Of a stretch of DNA of 5,670 nt, positions 1-5,308 are shown one piece after another. The DNA comes from Candidatus Cloacimonadota bacterium. GTDB taxonomy: Bacteria > Cloacimonadota > Cloacimonadia > JGIOTU-2 > B8-G9. A model generated the notes under the pieces. It was not told the origin of the DNA. It ran no database searches and worked only from the letters and a program-made list of their open reading frames with translations. The stretch's first letter is position 1. Each line of letters opens with the position of its first letter. The position numbers were made by a program, and so were the translations under genes. The stretch covers positions 1 through 5,670 of the forward strand of contig QMNM01000120.1 in the NCBI GenBank assembly GCA_003647765.1, read 5' to 3'.

Positions 1-46
1 ATAATTTAATTAAAATCTTTGCGTTCTCAGCGTCTCTGCGGTGAAA
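1..46 (+). repeat. Partial third copy of the ~92-bp cassette repeat
   Basis: This stretch matches the right half of the repeats at 82-172 and 575-666: an AT-rich centre (AATTTAATTAAAATC) followed by TTTGCGTTCTC, then GCGTCTCTGCGGTGAAA. It differs from the others by CAGCG in place of CCGCG. The left half would lie before the window. The 35 bases between this copy and the next one hold no recognisable gene, so two repeat copies lie almost back to back here. That suggests either a cassette that lost its gene or the right end of another cassette upstream. Confidence 0.8.
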
Positions 47-81
47 AAGAAGACAAAGGAGATGGGGCTTCGGTAAAATGG

Positions 82-172
82 TTTACACCGCGGAGTCGCA
101 AAGAACACAGAGAAAATAAATAATTTAATTAAATCTTTGCGTTCTCCGCGTCTCTGCGGTGAAACATAAGGA
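82..172 (+). repeat. ~92-bp imperfect-palindrome direct repeat, copy A
   Basis: Copy A is nearly identical to 575-666: by eye there are four substitutions and one single-base indel. Each copy is itself an imperfect inverted repeat. The left arm reads TTTACACCGCGGAGTCGC and so on, the right arm ends TCTCTGCGGTGAAAC, and the arms pair around an AT-rich loop (AATAAATAATTTAATTAAA). The right end contributes the SD-like AAGGA (168-172) used by the GxxExxY gene that starts at 178. Confidence 0.9.
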
Positions 173-177
173 ATATT

Positions 178-564
178 ATGAATAGAGAAGAATTAAATCT
201 GCTTTCGGAAAGGATAATTGGCTGTGCAATAGAGGTTCATAAACATTTAGGTCCAGGTTTATTGGAATCAGCATATAGAGAATGTCTCGGGTATGAGTTT
301 GATTTAGATGGAATGAATTATAAGAAAGAATATGCCATTCCTCTATTCTATAAGGGTAAACAGATAAACTGTTCATATAGAATTGACTACTTAGTTGAAA
401 ATGAAATTATTATTGAACTAAAATCCGTTGAACAAATTTTACCAATTCATAAGGCACAACTATTAACTTATCTTAAAATTACCGATAAACGATTAGGACT
501 ATTAATTAACTTTAATGTTAACTTGCTTACCAAAGGAATAGTAAGATTAGTTAATAATTTTTAA
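178..564 (+). CDS. GxxExxY protein (PD-(D/E)XK nuclease-like fold), copy 1
   Basis: This 128-residue protein belongs to the GxxExxY family, which is placed in the PD-(D/E)XK nuclease superfamily; its cellular role is not established. The naming motif is visible as GLLESAY (G27, E30, Y33), preceded by VHKHLGPG. The nuclease-like core follows: D70 in RIDYLVEN, then E80 and K82 in IIIELKSVE, then the usual H91-x2-Q94-x3-Y98 segment. All putative catalytic residues are present, so it looks intact and is near the usual family length. The ATG at 178 has AAGGA at 168-172, five bases upstream. It lies between two ~92-bp direct repeats and is clearly divergent from the second GxxExxY gene at 3696-4073. 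DNA cleavage or processing is possible but unproven. Confidence 0.9.
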   Translation: MNREELNLLSERIIGCAIEVHKHLGPGLLESAYRECLGYEFDLDGMNYKKEYAIPLFYKGKQINCSYRIDYLVENEIIIELKSVEQILPIHKAQLLTYLKITDKRLGLLINFNVNLLTKGIVRLVNNF

Positions 565-574
565 AATGTAATGA

Positions 575-666
575 TTTACACCGCAGAGTCGCAAAGAACA
601 CGGAGAAAATAAATAATTTAATTAAAATCTCTGCGTTCTCCGCGTCTTTGCGGTGAAACATAAGGA
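575..666 (+). repeat. ~92-bp imperfect-palindrome direct repeat, copy B
   Basis: Copy B of the repeat described at 82-172 begins ten bases after the GxxExxY stop codon. Its arms (ACACCGCAGAGTCGCAAAG on the left, CTCCGCGTCTTTGCGGTGAA on the right) pair imperfectly around the loop at about 608-626. A transcript through it could form a long hairpin directly upstream of the iron-sulfur protein gene. Its last bases, CATAAGGA, overlap the SD of that gene. Confidence 0.9.
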
Positions 667-668
667 GG
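662..668 (+). promoter_or_regulatory. Strong Shine-Dalgarno at the cassette edge
   Basis: AAGGAGG lies seven bases before the ATG at 676 and fixes that start. The preceding repeat ends inside this site. The same GGAGGAATAAAT context precedes the hydrogenase small-subunit-like gene (4202-4213), so this is probably the ancestral leader of the operon genes, with the cassette inserted just upstream. Confidence 0.8.
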
Positions 669-675
669 AATAAAT

Positions 676-1362
676 ATGGCAAAAGACCAAGAAATGGTTA
701 AAGTTTATATCTTAGGTGAGGGCTTTGATGTGCCTGCTAGCTCAACTATTATTACTGCAATGGAATATGCCGGATTCCAACTTACAACGGGAGTCGGCTG
801 TAGAGAAGGCTTTTGCGGCGCTTGTGCAACTCTATATCGTGAAAAAGGTGACTATAAGTTACAAGCCGGTCTCGCCTGTCAAACAGTTGTTTCTGACGGA
901 ATGTATATCGCACAAATTCCTTTCGTGCCTGCTGAAAAACCTATTTATGACATTACAAAACTAACACCGGATATTAATTCTTTTAAAACACTTTATCCCA
1001 CTGTATTCCGTTGTGTATCTTGCAATACTTGCACAAAAGCATGTCCACAAGATATTGAGGTTATGGATTATGTTCAAGCACTCATAAAAGGAGATATTGC
1101 AAAGGCAGCAGATTTATCATTTGATTGCATTCGCTGTGGACTTTGTGCTCTCAGATGCCCAGCTGAAATCGTGCAATATAATGCTGGAATTTTAGCTCGT
1201 CGCCTTACAGGAAGGTATCTTCTCAAAAAGAGTCCTGACCTTGAACTTCGCGTAAAAGAGATTGCAGAAGGAAAATATGATAAAGATATTGAAAAATTAA
1301 TGAAAACAAATAAAGAAAAAATAAAGAAATTATATTACGAAAGAGAGGTAAAACTCGGATAA
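676..1362 (+). CDS. Fumarate reductase/TfrB-type iron-sulfur electron-transfer protein
   Basis: This 228-residue soluble protein carries electrons between redox partners. Residues ~8-85 form a plant-type [2Fe-2S] ferredoxin domain, with ligands C42, C47, C50 and C68 in GCREGFCGAC...LAC. Residues ~105-175 form a two-cluster ferredoxin domain: C113, C116, C119, C123P and C151, C154, C157, C161P. Both motifs are complete CxxCxxCxxxCP, so two [4Fe-4S] clusters are predicted. Standard SdhB/FrdB instead carries one [4Fe-4S] and one [3Fe-4S]. The layout resembles the N-terminal part of archaeal thiol:fumarate reductase subunit B (TfrB), but the C-terminal cysteine-rich CCG domains are absent and the protein ends in a Lys/Glu-rich tail (about 185-228). 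The flavoprotein at 1796 is the likely partner, separated from it only by an inserted four-helix-bundle gene. The start is fixed by AAGGAGG at 662-668. The cofactors are well supported; the exact substrate system is inference. Confidence 0.9.
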   Translation: MAKDQEMVKVYILGEGFDVPASSTIITAMEYAGFQLTTGVGCREGFCGACATLYREKGDYKLQAGLACQTVVSDGMYIAQIPFVPAEKPIYDITKLTPDINSFKTLYPTVFRCVSCNTCTKACPQDIEVMDYVQALIKGDIAKAADLSFDCIRCGLCALRCPAEIVQYNAGILARRLTGRYLLKKSPDLELRVKEIAEGKYDKDIEKLMKTNKEKIKKLYYEREVKLG

Positions 1363-1399
1363 TTTTAAATTTTTAATTAATAATTTTCAATTAATAATT
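1363..1399. repeat. AT-rich left flank of the four-helix-bundle insert
   Basis: This flank is almost pure A/T and begins right after (or at) the stop codon of the iron-sulfur gene. It contains AATTAATAATT twice, at 1375-1385 and 1389-1399. The reverse complement occurs twice on the other side of the gene (1768-1778, 1775-1785), giving an inverted-repeat bracket. Low complexity weakens the case, but two 11-mers on each side are hard to dismiss. Confidence 0.6.
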
Positions 1400-1759
1400 G
1401 TGAAAACTGATAATATAATTAAAGAGAAAACCTATAATTTTGCAAGGAGAATAGTAAGACTTTATAGATTTCTAATTGAAAATAGGGAATACATTTTATC
1501 TAAACAAATTCTTCGCTCTGGCACAAGCATTGGGGCAAATGTTGAAGAAGCAATTGCTGCCCAAAGTAAAAAGGATTTTATTGCAAAAATGTATATTGCT
1601 TTAAAGGAAGCAAGAGAAACAAATTATTGGTTAAGAATATTAAACGACGAGGATTTCGTAAAAACCAGCAGAATAGAAAACTTAAAAAATGAATCTATTG
1701 AAATCATCAAAGTGATAACATCAATAATTAAATCAACTCAAAAGCAAAAAAATAATTAA
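1400..1759 (+). CDS. Four-helix-bundle protein (23S rRNA intervening-sequence type)
   Basis: This 119-residue protein belongs to the four-helix-bundle family first seen in intervening sequences of 23S rRNA genes; it is structurally related to the Avd accessory protein of diversity-generating retroelements. Family landmarks are SKQILRSGTSIGANVEEA (34-51) and KDFIAKMYIALKEARETNYW (58-77), with amphipathic helices throughout and no membrane segment. Members form small oligomeric bundles; a general function is not known. Translation probably starts at GTG 1400, since the next in-frame ATG (1589) is too late, and there is no clear SD, so expression may be weak or coupled to the gene upstream. Here the gene is not in an rRNA gene or a retroelement. 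It sits between the iron-sulfur and flavoprotein genes, bracketed by AT-rich inverted repeats, and is best read as an inserted cassette. Confidence 0.88.
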   Translation: MKTDNIIKEKTYNFARRIVRLYRFLIENREYILSKQILRSGTSIGANVEEAIAAQSKKDFIAKMYIALKEARETNYWLRILNDEDFVKTSRIENLKNESIEIIKVITSIIKSTQKQKNN

Positions 1760-1767
1760 AAATTAAA

Positions 1768-1785
1768 AATTATTAATTATTAATT
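1768..1785. repeat. AT-rich right flank of the four-helix-bundle insert
   Basis: Two overlapping copies of AATTATTAATT (1768-1778, 1775-1785) are the reverse complement of the 11-mer found twice on the left side of the gene. The flank ends directly at AGGAG (1786-1790), the SD of the flavoprotein gene, so the insert keeps the translation signal of the next gene intact. Confidence 0.6.
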
Positions 1786-1793
1786 AGGAGAGG
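1786..1793 (+). promoter_or_regulatory. Shine-Dalgarno of the flavoprotein gene
   Basis: AGGAGAGG is followed two bases later by ATG at 1796. The AGGAG core is five bases from the start, which supports this start over internal methionines. The AT-rich insert flank stops at its first base. Confidence 0.75.
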
Positions 1794-1795
1794 TT

Positions 1796-3463
1796 ATGTA
1801 TCCAGAATATATGCAAGAATCAATAAGAAATGTTGAGAAGACAAGACCTGCAAGATTAAAATTAGCAAAGTCAGGAAAGCAATTATTTCCTCGTATGTCA
1901 GCACAAGAAAGGGATGTAGTTCTAAACAAATTTCATCCAGACTACAAACCAGAGGCAAGAAGAGAAATCAGAATAGGTCCAAATAAGGGAGAAAGAATAA
2001 CAACAAAAGTTGCTGAACTGCTTGAAACTTTTTCAAGAATCAATCCAGCAGATTTTGATTTAGACCATCCAGATTATGAGACAGATGTGTTGGTAATAGG
2101 TGCTGGCTCTGCTGGATTTTCGGCTTCAATTCTTGCGGCTGAAAATGGTGCAAATGTAATTCTTGTTACTAAACTCAGGATTGGTGATTCAAATTCAATG
2201 ATGGCTCAAGGTGGCATTCAAGCTGCGGTCAGACCTGACGATTCTCCTGTTCTACATTATTTAGATGTTATTGGCGGGGGGCATTTTGATAATAAACCTG
2301 AATTGGCAAAAGCATTGGTTTGTGATGCTCCAGATGCAATAAAATGGCTTCAAGACCTGGGCGTTATGTTTGATAGAAATCCTGATGGAACAATGAAGAC
2401 AAAATCTGGTGGGGGAACTTGCAGACCACGAATGCATTCTGCCAGAGACTACACTGGTGCAGCAATCTGCAGAACTCTGCGTGATGAAGTTCAAAATAGA
2501 CCTGATAAGATTAAAATCCTTGAACATCAACCTGCTGTGGAACTAATAAAAGATAGTAATGGACGAGTCGCAGGTGCAGTTCTTTATCATCTTGAAAATA
2601 AAGAATATTTTACTATTAAAGCCAAAGCTACAATCCTTTCTACAGGTGGATTTGGCAGACTGCACATACAGGGATTTGAAACCACTAATCATTACGGTGC
2701 TACAGCAGATGGTCTGGTAATGGGCTATAGGGCTGGAGCAAACTTGTTATATATGGATTCTGTTCAGTATCATCCAACTGGAGCTGTGTATCCGCTGCAA
2801 ATCGTTGGATTCTTATGCACAGAAAAATTGCGAGGAATGGGTGCCCAACCTGTAAATAAAAATGGCGAACTCTTTGTATATCCACTTGAACCCCGTGATA
2901 TAGAGGCATCAGCTTTTATAAGAGAATGCACAGAGAGAGGAAATGGAATAAAAACTCCTGCTGGAAATCTCGGCATATGGCTGGATACTCCACTTATTGA
3001 ACAAATCAATGGTGCAGGAGCAATTAAACAAAATCTGCCTGCAATGTTAAGACAGTTTGGTCGGTTTGATGTGGACATAACAAAAGAGCCGATGCTCGTT
3101 TATCCTACTTTGCACTATCAGAATGGGGGATTAGAAATAAACGACCATTGCGAAACAAAGCTGCCTGGACTTTATGTGGCTGGCGAGGCTTCTGGCGGCG
3201 TGCATGGTAGAAATCGTTTGATGGGTAACTCTCAACTTGACCTTATCGTATTTGGCAGAAGAGCAGGTAGATACGCAGCAGAATATGCAAAAGGTGCAAA
3301 ACTTGGCAAATTGAATTTAGACCATGTCTACGAATATGAAAAAGAAGTTGAAAAACTTGGTATAGATAGGAAAAAGATTTCTCCAATGGTTCTGCCTGAT
3401 TATATTCCAGAAGCAGTAAAGAAGCGTCAGTATACCACACACTACGAAGGAACGCTTAGATAA
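1796..3463 (+). CDS. FAD-binding fumarate reductase-type flavoprotein (FrdA/TfrA/NadB superfamily)
   Basis: This 555-residue soluble flavoprotein probably reduces fumarate, or oxidises a related dicarboxylate, using electrons from the iron-sulfur protein upstream. A ~95-residue N-terminal extension precedes the Rossmann motif GAGSAG (102-107). Other superfamily signatures follow: SMMAQGGIQAA (134-144), TADGLVMGYRAGA (303-315), YHPTG (325-329), the EPRD segment with R367 (aligned by eye with the catalytic Arg of FrdA), HYQNGG with H440, and the C-terminal FAD segment LYVAGEASGG...HGRNRLMGNS (459-479). The position of the His that binds FAD covalently in SdhA/FrdA is Asn here (N133), as in L-aspartate oxidase, so FAD should be non-covalent. 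There is no signal peptide or anchor. Pairing with a two-[4Fe-4S] protein and a hydrogenase-type subunit favours a Tfr-like soluble fumarate reductase over NadB, which is usually encoded with NadA/NadC. The precise substrate is unproven. Confidence 0.88.
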   Translation: MYPEYMQESIRNVEKTRPARLKLAKSGKQLFPRMSAQERDVVLNKFHPDYKPEARREIRIGPNKGERITTKVAELLETFSRINPADFDLDHPDYETDVLVIGAGSAGFSASILAAENGANVILVTKLRIGDSNSMMAQGGIQAAVRPDDSPVLHYLDVIGGGHFDNKPELAKALVCDAPDAIKWLQDLGVMFDRNPDGTMKTKSGGGTCRPRMHSARDYTGAAICRTLRDEVQNRPDKIKILEHQPAVELIKDSNGRVAGAVLYHLENKEYFTIKAKATILSTGGFGRLHIQGFETTNHYGATADGLVMGYRAGANLLYMDSVQYHPTGAVYPLQIVGFLCTEKLRGMGAQPVNKNGELFVYPLEPRDIEASAFIRECTERGNGIKTPAGNLGIWLDTPLIEQINGAGAIKQNLPAMLRQFGRFDVDITKEPMLVYPTLHYQNGGLEINDHCETKLPGLYVAGEASGGVHGRNRLMGNSQLDLIVFGRRAGRYAAEYAKGAKLGKLNLDHVYEYEKEVEKLGIDRKKISPMVLPDYIPEAVKKRQYTTHYEGTLR

Positions 3464-3511
3464 TTAACCATGAATTAACCATGAATTAACCACGAATTAA
3501 CACGAATTAAC
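3462..3511 (+). repeat. Short tandem repeat at the left edge of the second GxxExxY cassette
   Basis: Five near-identical units follow each other: AATTAACC (3462-3469), ATGAATTAACC twice (3470-3480, 3481-3491), then ACGAATTAAC twice (3492-3501, 3502-3511). The first unit overlaps the stop codon of the flavoprotein, so the insertion junction is at or inside the end of that gene. Confidence 0.85.
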
Positions 3512-3516
3512 ACAAA
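3486..3516 (+). repeat. Left terminal inverted repeat of cassette 2
   Basis: The sequence begins TTAACCACGAATTAACACG and ends AATTAACACAAA. Its reverse complement matches 4160-4189 with two substitutions and a one-base gap near the outer end. Matching over about 30 bases across 640 bases of intervening sequence is well beyond chance, even for AT-rich DNA. Confidence 0.85.
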
Positions 3517-3550
3517 TGATAATGAAACATACATGTCCTTGATACCTCGG

Positions 3551-3685
3551 GGACACAAAGGAGTATGAAAATGGCAAGTAAGCATTCCCAGGCTGGGGCT
3601 TCTGTCTCGGCTTGGCCGAGCCAAGACGGATGAGAATGAGAGTTTATATTTATTTTCTTTGTGTCTTTGTGACTTTGTGGTGAAA
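3551..3685 (+). repeat. Hairpin repeat element, copy 1 (REP/MITE-like)
   Basis: The left part, ACACAAAGGAGTATGAAAAT and then GCATTCCCA, and the right part, TTTATTTTCTTTGTGTCTTTGTG, recur in the element at 5309-5400. CACAAAG-type sequence on the left and CTTTGTG on the right make the outer arms inverted. The centre differs from the other copy: here 3604-3627 is a 24-base near-palindrome around GGCTTGGCCGAGCC, with one mismatch and one T-G pair. The right end, CTTTGTGGTGAAA, directly precedes the GxxExxY gene. It is non-coding as far as I can see. Confidence 0.75.
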
Positions 3686-3695
3686 GGATTTTCAG

Positions 3696-4073
3696 ATGAA
3701 AAAGAACAAGATCTTGTATAAAGAGTTGTCTTATGAAATTATTGGGCTTGCAATGAAAGTACATACTATACTTGGGCCAGGTTTTTTAGAAAAGGTTTAT
3801 GAAAATGCATTAATGGTTTTATTCGGAAAAGAAGGAATTAAAGCAGTCCAGCAGGCTCCAATAAAAGTAAAATTTGAAAATGAGATAGTCGGTAATTATT
3901 ATGCTGATATTTTAATAGAGAATAAGATTATCTTAGAATTGAAAACTGTAGAAAAAATTACAGATATACACCGAGCACAGGCACTAAATTATTTAAAAGC
4001 CACTGGTCTAAAGTTGGCAATTATCTTGAATTTTGATGCTAAAAGTCTTGAATATGAAAGACTTGTTTTGTAG
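3696..4073 (+). CDS. GxxExxY protein (PD-(D/E)XK nuclease-like fold), copy 2
   Basis: This 125-residue protein belongs to the same family as the product of 178-564. The naming motif is GFLEKVY (G29, E32, Y35) after VHTILGPG. The nuclease-like residues are D71 in ADILIEN, E81 and K83 in ILELKTVE, and H92/Q95/Y99 in IHRAQALNYL. All are retained, so the gene appears intact. Outside the motifs the two proteins differ widely, in a manner expected of separate acquisitions rather than a recent local duplication. The ATG at 3696 is preceded by GAAAGGA (3682-3688), a modest SD. The leader CTTTGTGGTGAAA before it parallels the CTCTGCGGTGAAA before the first copy. Its biochemical role is unknown. Confidence 0.9.
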   Translation: MKKNKILYKELSYEIIGLAMKVHTILGPGFLEKVYENALMVLFGKEGIKAVQQAPIKVKFENEIVGNYYADILIENKIILELKTVEKITDIHRAQALNYLKATGLKLAIILNFDAKSLEYERLVL

Positions 4074-4123
4074 TAATACTTTATAAAAAATTATTACATA
4101 TTTTACATTATTAAAGTAATATT

Positions 4124-4191
4124 ATTCGTATTAATTCGTGGTAAAAAAATAAAATATAATTTGTGAAAATTCGTGTTAATTCGTGGTAAAA
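4124..4191 (-). repeat. Right terminal inverted repeat of cassette 2, with a duplicated inner copy
   Basis: ATTCGTGTTAATTCGTGGTAA (about 4169-4189, preceded by TTTGTGAA) is the inverted partner of 3486-3516. A second copy, TTCGTATTAATTCGTGGTAA, lies just inside it at 4125-4144. Both are followed by A-rich sequence. The outer copy ends about a dozen bases before the SD of the next gene. Confidence 0.8.
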
Positions 4192-4201
4192 TAAGTTTTA
4201 C

Positions 4202-4206
4202 GGAGG
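4202..4206 (+). promoter_or_regulatory. Shine-Dalgarno of the hydrogenase small-subunit-like gene
   Basis: GGAGG lies five bases before the ATG at 4212, in the context GGAGGAATAA. The same context precedes the iron-sulfur gene at 676. This decides the start and marks the likely edge of the original operon sequence to the right of cassette 2. Confidence 0.8.
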
Positions 4207-4211
4207 AATAA

Positions 4212-5213
4212 ATGGCAAAACCTAAAGTCGCTTTTTATTGGTGTGCCTCGTGTGGTGGATGTGAAGAAGCCATAATTGACTTAAATGAAGATATACTTAA
4301 AGTAGCTGATTTAGTTAATATCGTCTTCTGGCCCTGTGCTATGGATTTCAAATACGCTGATGTAAGAAAAATGAAAAAAGATGAAATAGATGTAACATTC
4401 ATAAATGGAGCTATTCGCACAGACGAACAAGAAGAAATGGCAAAACTGCTAAGAGAAAAATCAAAGATAATTGTATCTTATGGAGCTTGTTCACAACTTG
4501 GTGGAATTCCTGGGTTAGCTAATTTCTGGGATAGAGAAACCATATTTAATTCTTCGTATGGCAAGAATTGTCCATCAATTGATAATCCAAAGGGAATAAC
4601 TCCTCAGACAGTTTCAAAAGTGCCTGAAGGGGAATTAACTTTACCTGCCTTTCATAACACAGTAAAGACTACCGACCAGGTGATTGATGTGGATTATTAT
4701 CTCCCAGGTTGCTCTCCTGCACCTTATTTAACAATGAAAGCAATCAATACAATTTTGTCAGGTGATTTACCTTCAAAAGGTACAGTCCTTTCTCCAAATA
4801 AAGCCTTATGTGAAACTTGCTCTCTTAATGAAACCAAGCCTGAAAAATTATCAATAGAAAAGATAAATAGGATTTCTCTTGTTGAAGCAGACCCGGAAAA
4901 ATGCTTTCTTGCGCAAGGGATTATTTGTATGGGACCCGTAACTCGCTCTGGATGCAGTGAGGAGGGAGATGGTAGGTGTATTAAAGCTAATATGCCCTGT
5001 CGCGGATGTTACGGACCAACATCTGAGGTAAAAGATGTGGGCGCAAAGATGACTTCTGCCCTTGCATCAATCATTGGACTTGAAGGTGAAGAAAATATGA
5101 GCGAGGAAAAAGTAAAAAAACTGATGTCCCAAGTTGTTGACCCAGCCGGGACTTTCTATCGTTTTTCTATGCCAAAATCATTGTTGATGAGGAAAATGAA
5201 GGATAAACATTGA
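4212..5213 (+). CDS. [NiFe] hydrogenase small-subunit-like oxidoreductase (MvhG/group 3 type)
   Basis: This 333-residue soluble iron-sulfur protein belongs to the family shared by [NiFe] hydrogenase small subunits and the 20-kDa subunit of complex I. The proximal-cluster pattern is visible: WCASCGGCEEA (C11, C14, C17), GACSQLGG (C93) and PGCSP (C167). A C-terminal ferredoxin-like part with further clusters follows: C200 and C203, then C231-FLAQGIIC-C239-MGP, C248, C256, and PCRGCYGP (C263, C266). That last block is characteristic of F420-non-reducing hydrogenase gamma subunits (MvhG), which work with a large NiFe subunit and pass electrons to heterodisulfide reductase-type partners. There is no twin-arginine signal, which fits a cytoplasmic enzyme. 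The large subunit is not in the window, so whether an active NiFe site accompanies it is open. Together with the TfrA/TfrB-like genes it suggests hydrogen- or thiol-linked fumarate chemistry. Confidence 0.88.
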   Translation: MAKPKVAFYWCASCGGCEEAIIDLNEDILKVADLVNIVFWPCAMDFKYADVRKMKKDEIDVTFINGAIRTDEQEEMAKLLREKSKIIVSYGACSQLGGIPGLANFWDRETIFNSSYGKNCPSIDNPKGITPQTVSKVPEGELTLPAFHNTVKTTDQVIDVDYYLPGCSPAPYLTMKAINTILSGDLPSKGTVLSPNKALCETCSLNETKPEKLSIEKINRISLVEADPEKCFLAQGIICMGPVTRSGCSEEGDGRCIKANMPCRGCYGPTSEVKDVGAKMTSALASIIGLEGEENMSEEKVKKLMSQVVDPAGTFYRFSMPKSLLMRKMKDKH

Positions 5214-5214
5214 C

Positions 5215-5260
5215 GGAAGGAATATTAATGTCCCGAAAACAAGTCAGGATACCCAATTAA
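5215..5260 (+). pseudogene. Possible broken start of the next operon gene
   Basis: GGAAGG (5215-5220) followed by ATG at 5228 looks like a normal gene start two bases after the hydrogenase-like stop, but the frame ends after MSRKQVRIPN (TAA 5258-5260). Another frame is open across 5200-5361 and reads RFNPSEIGRNFTRRTKEYEN in the middle, with no good start of its own. A frameshift joining the two, followed by interruption by the hairpin repeat at 5309, would explain both. The text faintly resembles the N-terminus of HdrC-like proteins, but no cysteine motif is left to confirm this. It could also be chance. Confidence 0.3.
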
Positions 5261-5281
5261 ATAGGAAAAGATTTAACCCAA

Positions 5282-5303
5282 GTGAAATAGGAAGAAATTT
5301 CAC
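5282..5303 (+). repeat. Small hairpin
   Basis: GTGAAAT (5282-5288) and ATTTCAC (5297-5303) form a seven-base stem with an eight-base loop at the left edge of the second hairpin element. It may be a degraded part of that element's outer arm, which would be expected to carry a TTTCACC-type end. Confidence 0.4.
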
Positions 5304-5308
5304 AAGGC

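Larger units (their letters stand above)
82..666 (+). mobile_element. Putative cassette: direct repeat - GxxExxY gene - direct repeat
   Basis: A single small gene (178-564) is enclosed by two ~92-bp direct repeats (82-172, 575-666). The right repeat ends exactly where the SD of the next backbone gene begins (AAGGAGG, 662-668). No transposase or integrase is encoded, so if the unit moves it must use a function supplied elsewhere, or it spreads by recombination between repeats. Mobility is inferred from the repeat layout and from the insert lying beside an otherwise ordinary metabolic operon. No target-site duplication is evident to me. Confidence 0.5.
3464..4190 (+). mobile_element. Putative nested cassette with terminal inverted repeats carrying GxxExxY copy 2
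   Basis: In order, the unit holds tandem AATTAACC-type repeats, a left inverted-repeat end (3486-3516), a hairpin repeat (3551-3685), the GxxExxY gene (3696-4073), an AT-rich spacer and the matching right end (4160-4189). It fills the whole gap between the flavoprotein stop and the SD of the next gene. No transposase is encoded, which makes it MITE- or passenger-like. The ends and the hairpin repeat may be insertions of different age, one inside the other. Mobility is inferred. Confidence 0.5.

Noticed and set aside
176-376. 66-codon reverse-strand frame over GxxExxY copy 1
   Set aside because: It lies fully inside a well-supported gene on the other strand and has no recognisable motif.
716-964. 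82-codon + strand frame inside the iron-sulfur gene
   Set aside because: It overlaps the [2Fe-2S] domain coding frame, whose cysteine pattern is unmistakable; this is a shadow frame.
2261-3440. Several reverse-strand frames within the flavoprotein gene
   Set aside because: All are antisense to conserved FAD-protein motifs and resemble no protein I know.
1796-3463. Flavoprotein as L-aspartate oxidase (NadB)
   Set aside because: The SNS-MMAQGG segment is NadB-like, but the neighbours are iron-sulfur and hydrogenase-type electron carriers rather than NadA/NadC; not fully excluded.
3462-3516. Tandem AATTAACC-type repeats as a CRISPR array
   Set aside because: The units are 8-11 bases with no unique spacers and no cas genes nearby.
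3507-3764. 85-codon reverse-strand frame across the hairpin repeat
   Set aside because: It runs through palindromes and into the antisense of the GxxExxY start; its translation is a by-product of the repeat.
4161-4192. Promoter with TTGTGA and TAAAAT boxes before the hydrogenase-like gene
   Set aside because: The spacing is about 20 bases, too long for a standard sigma-70 site, and such hexamers are common in AT-rich repeats.
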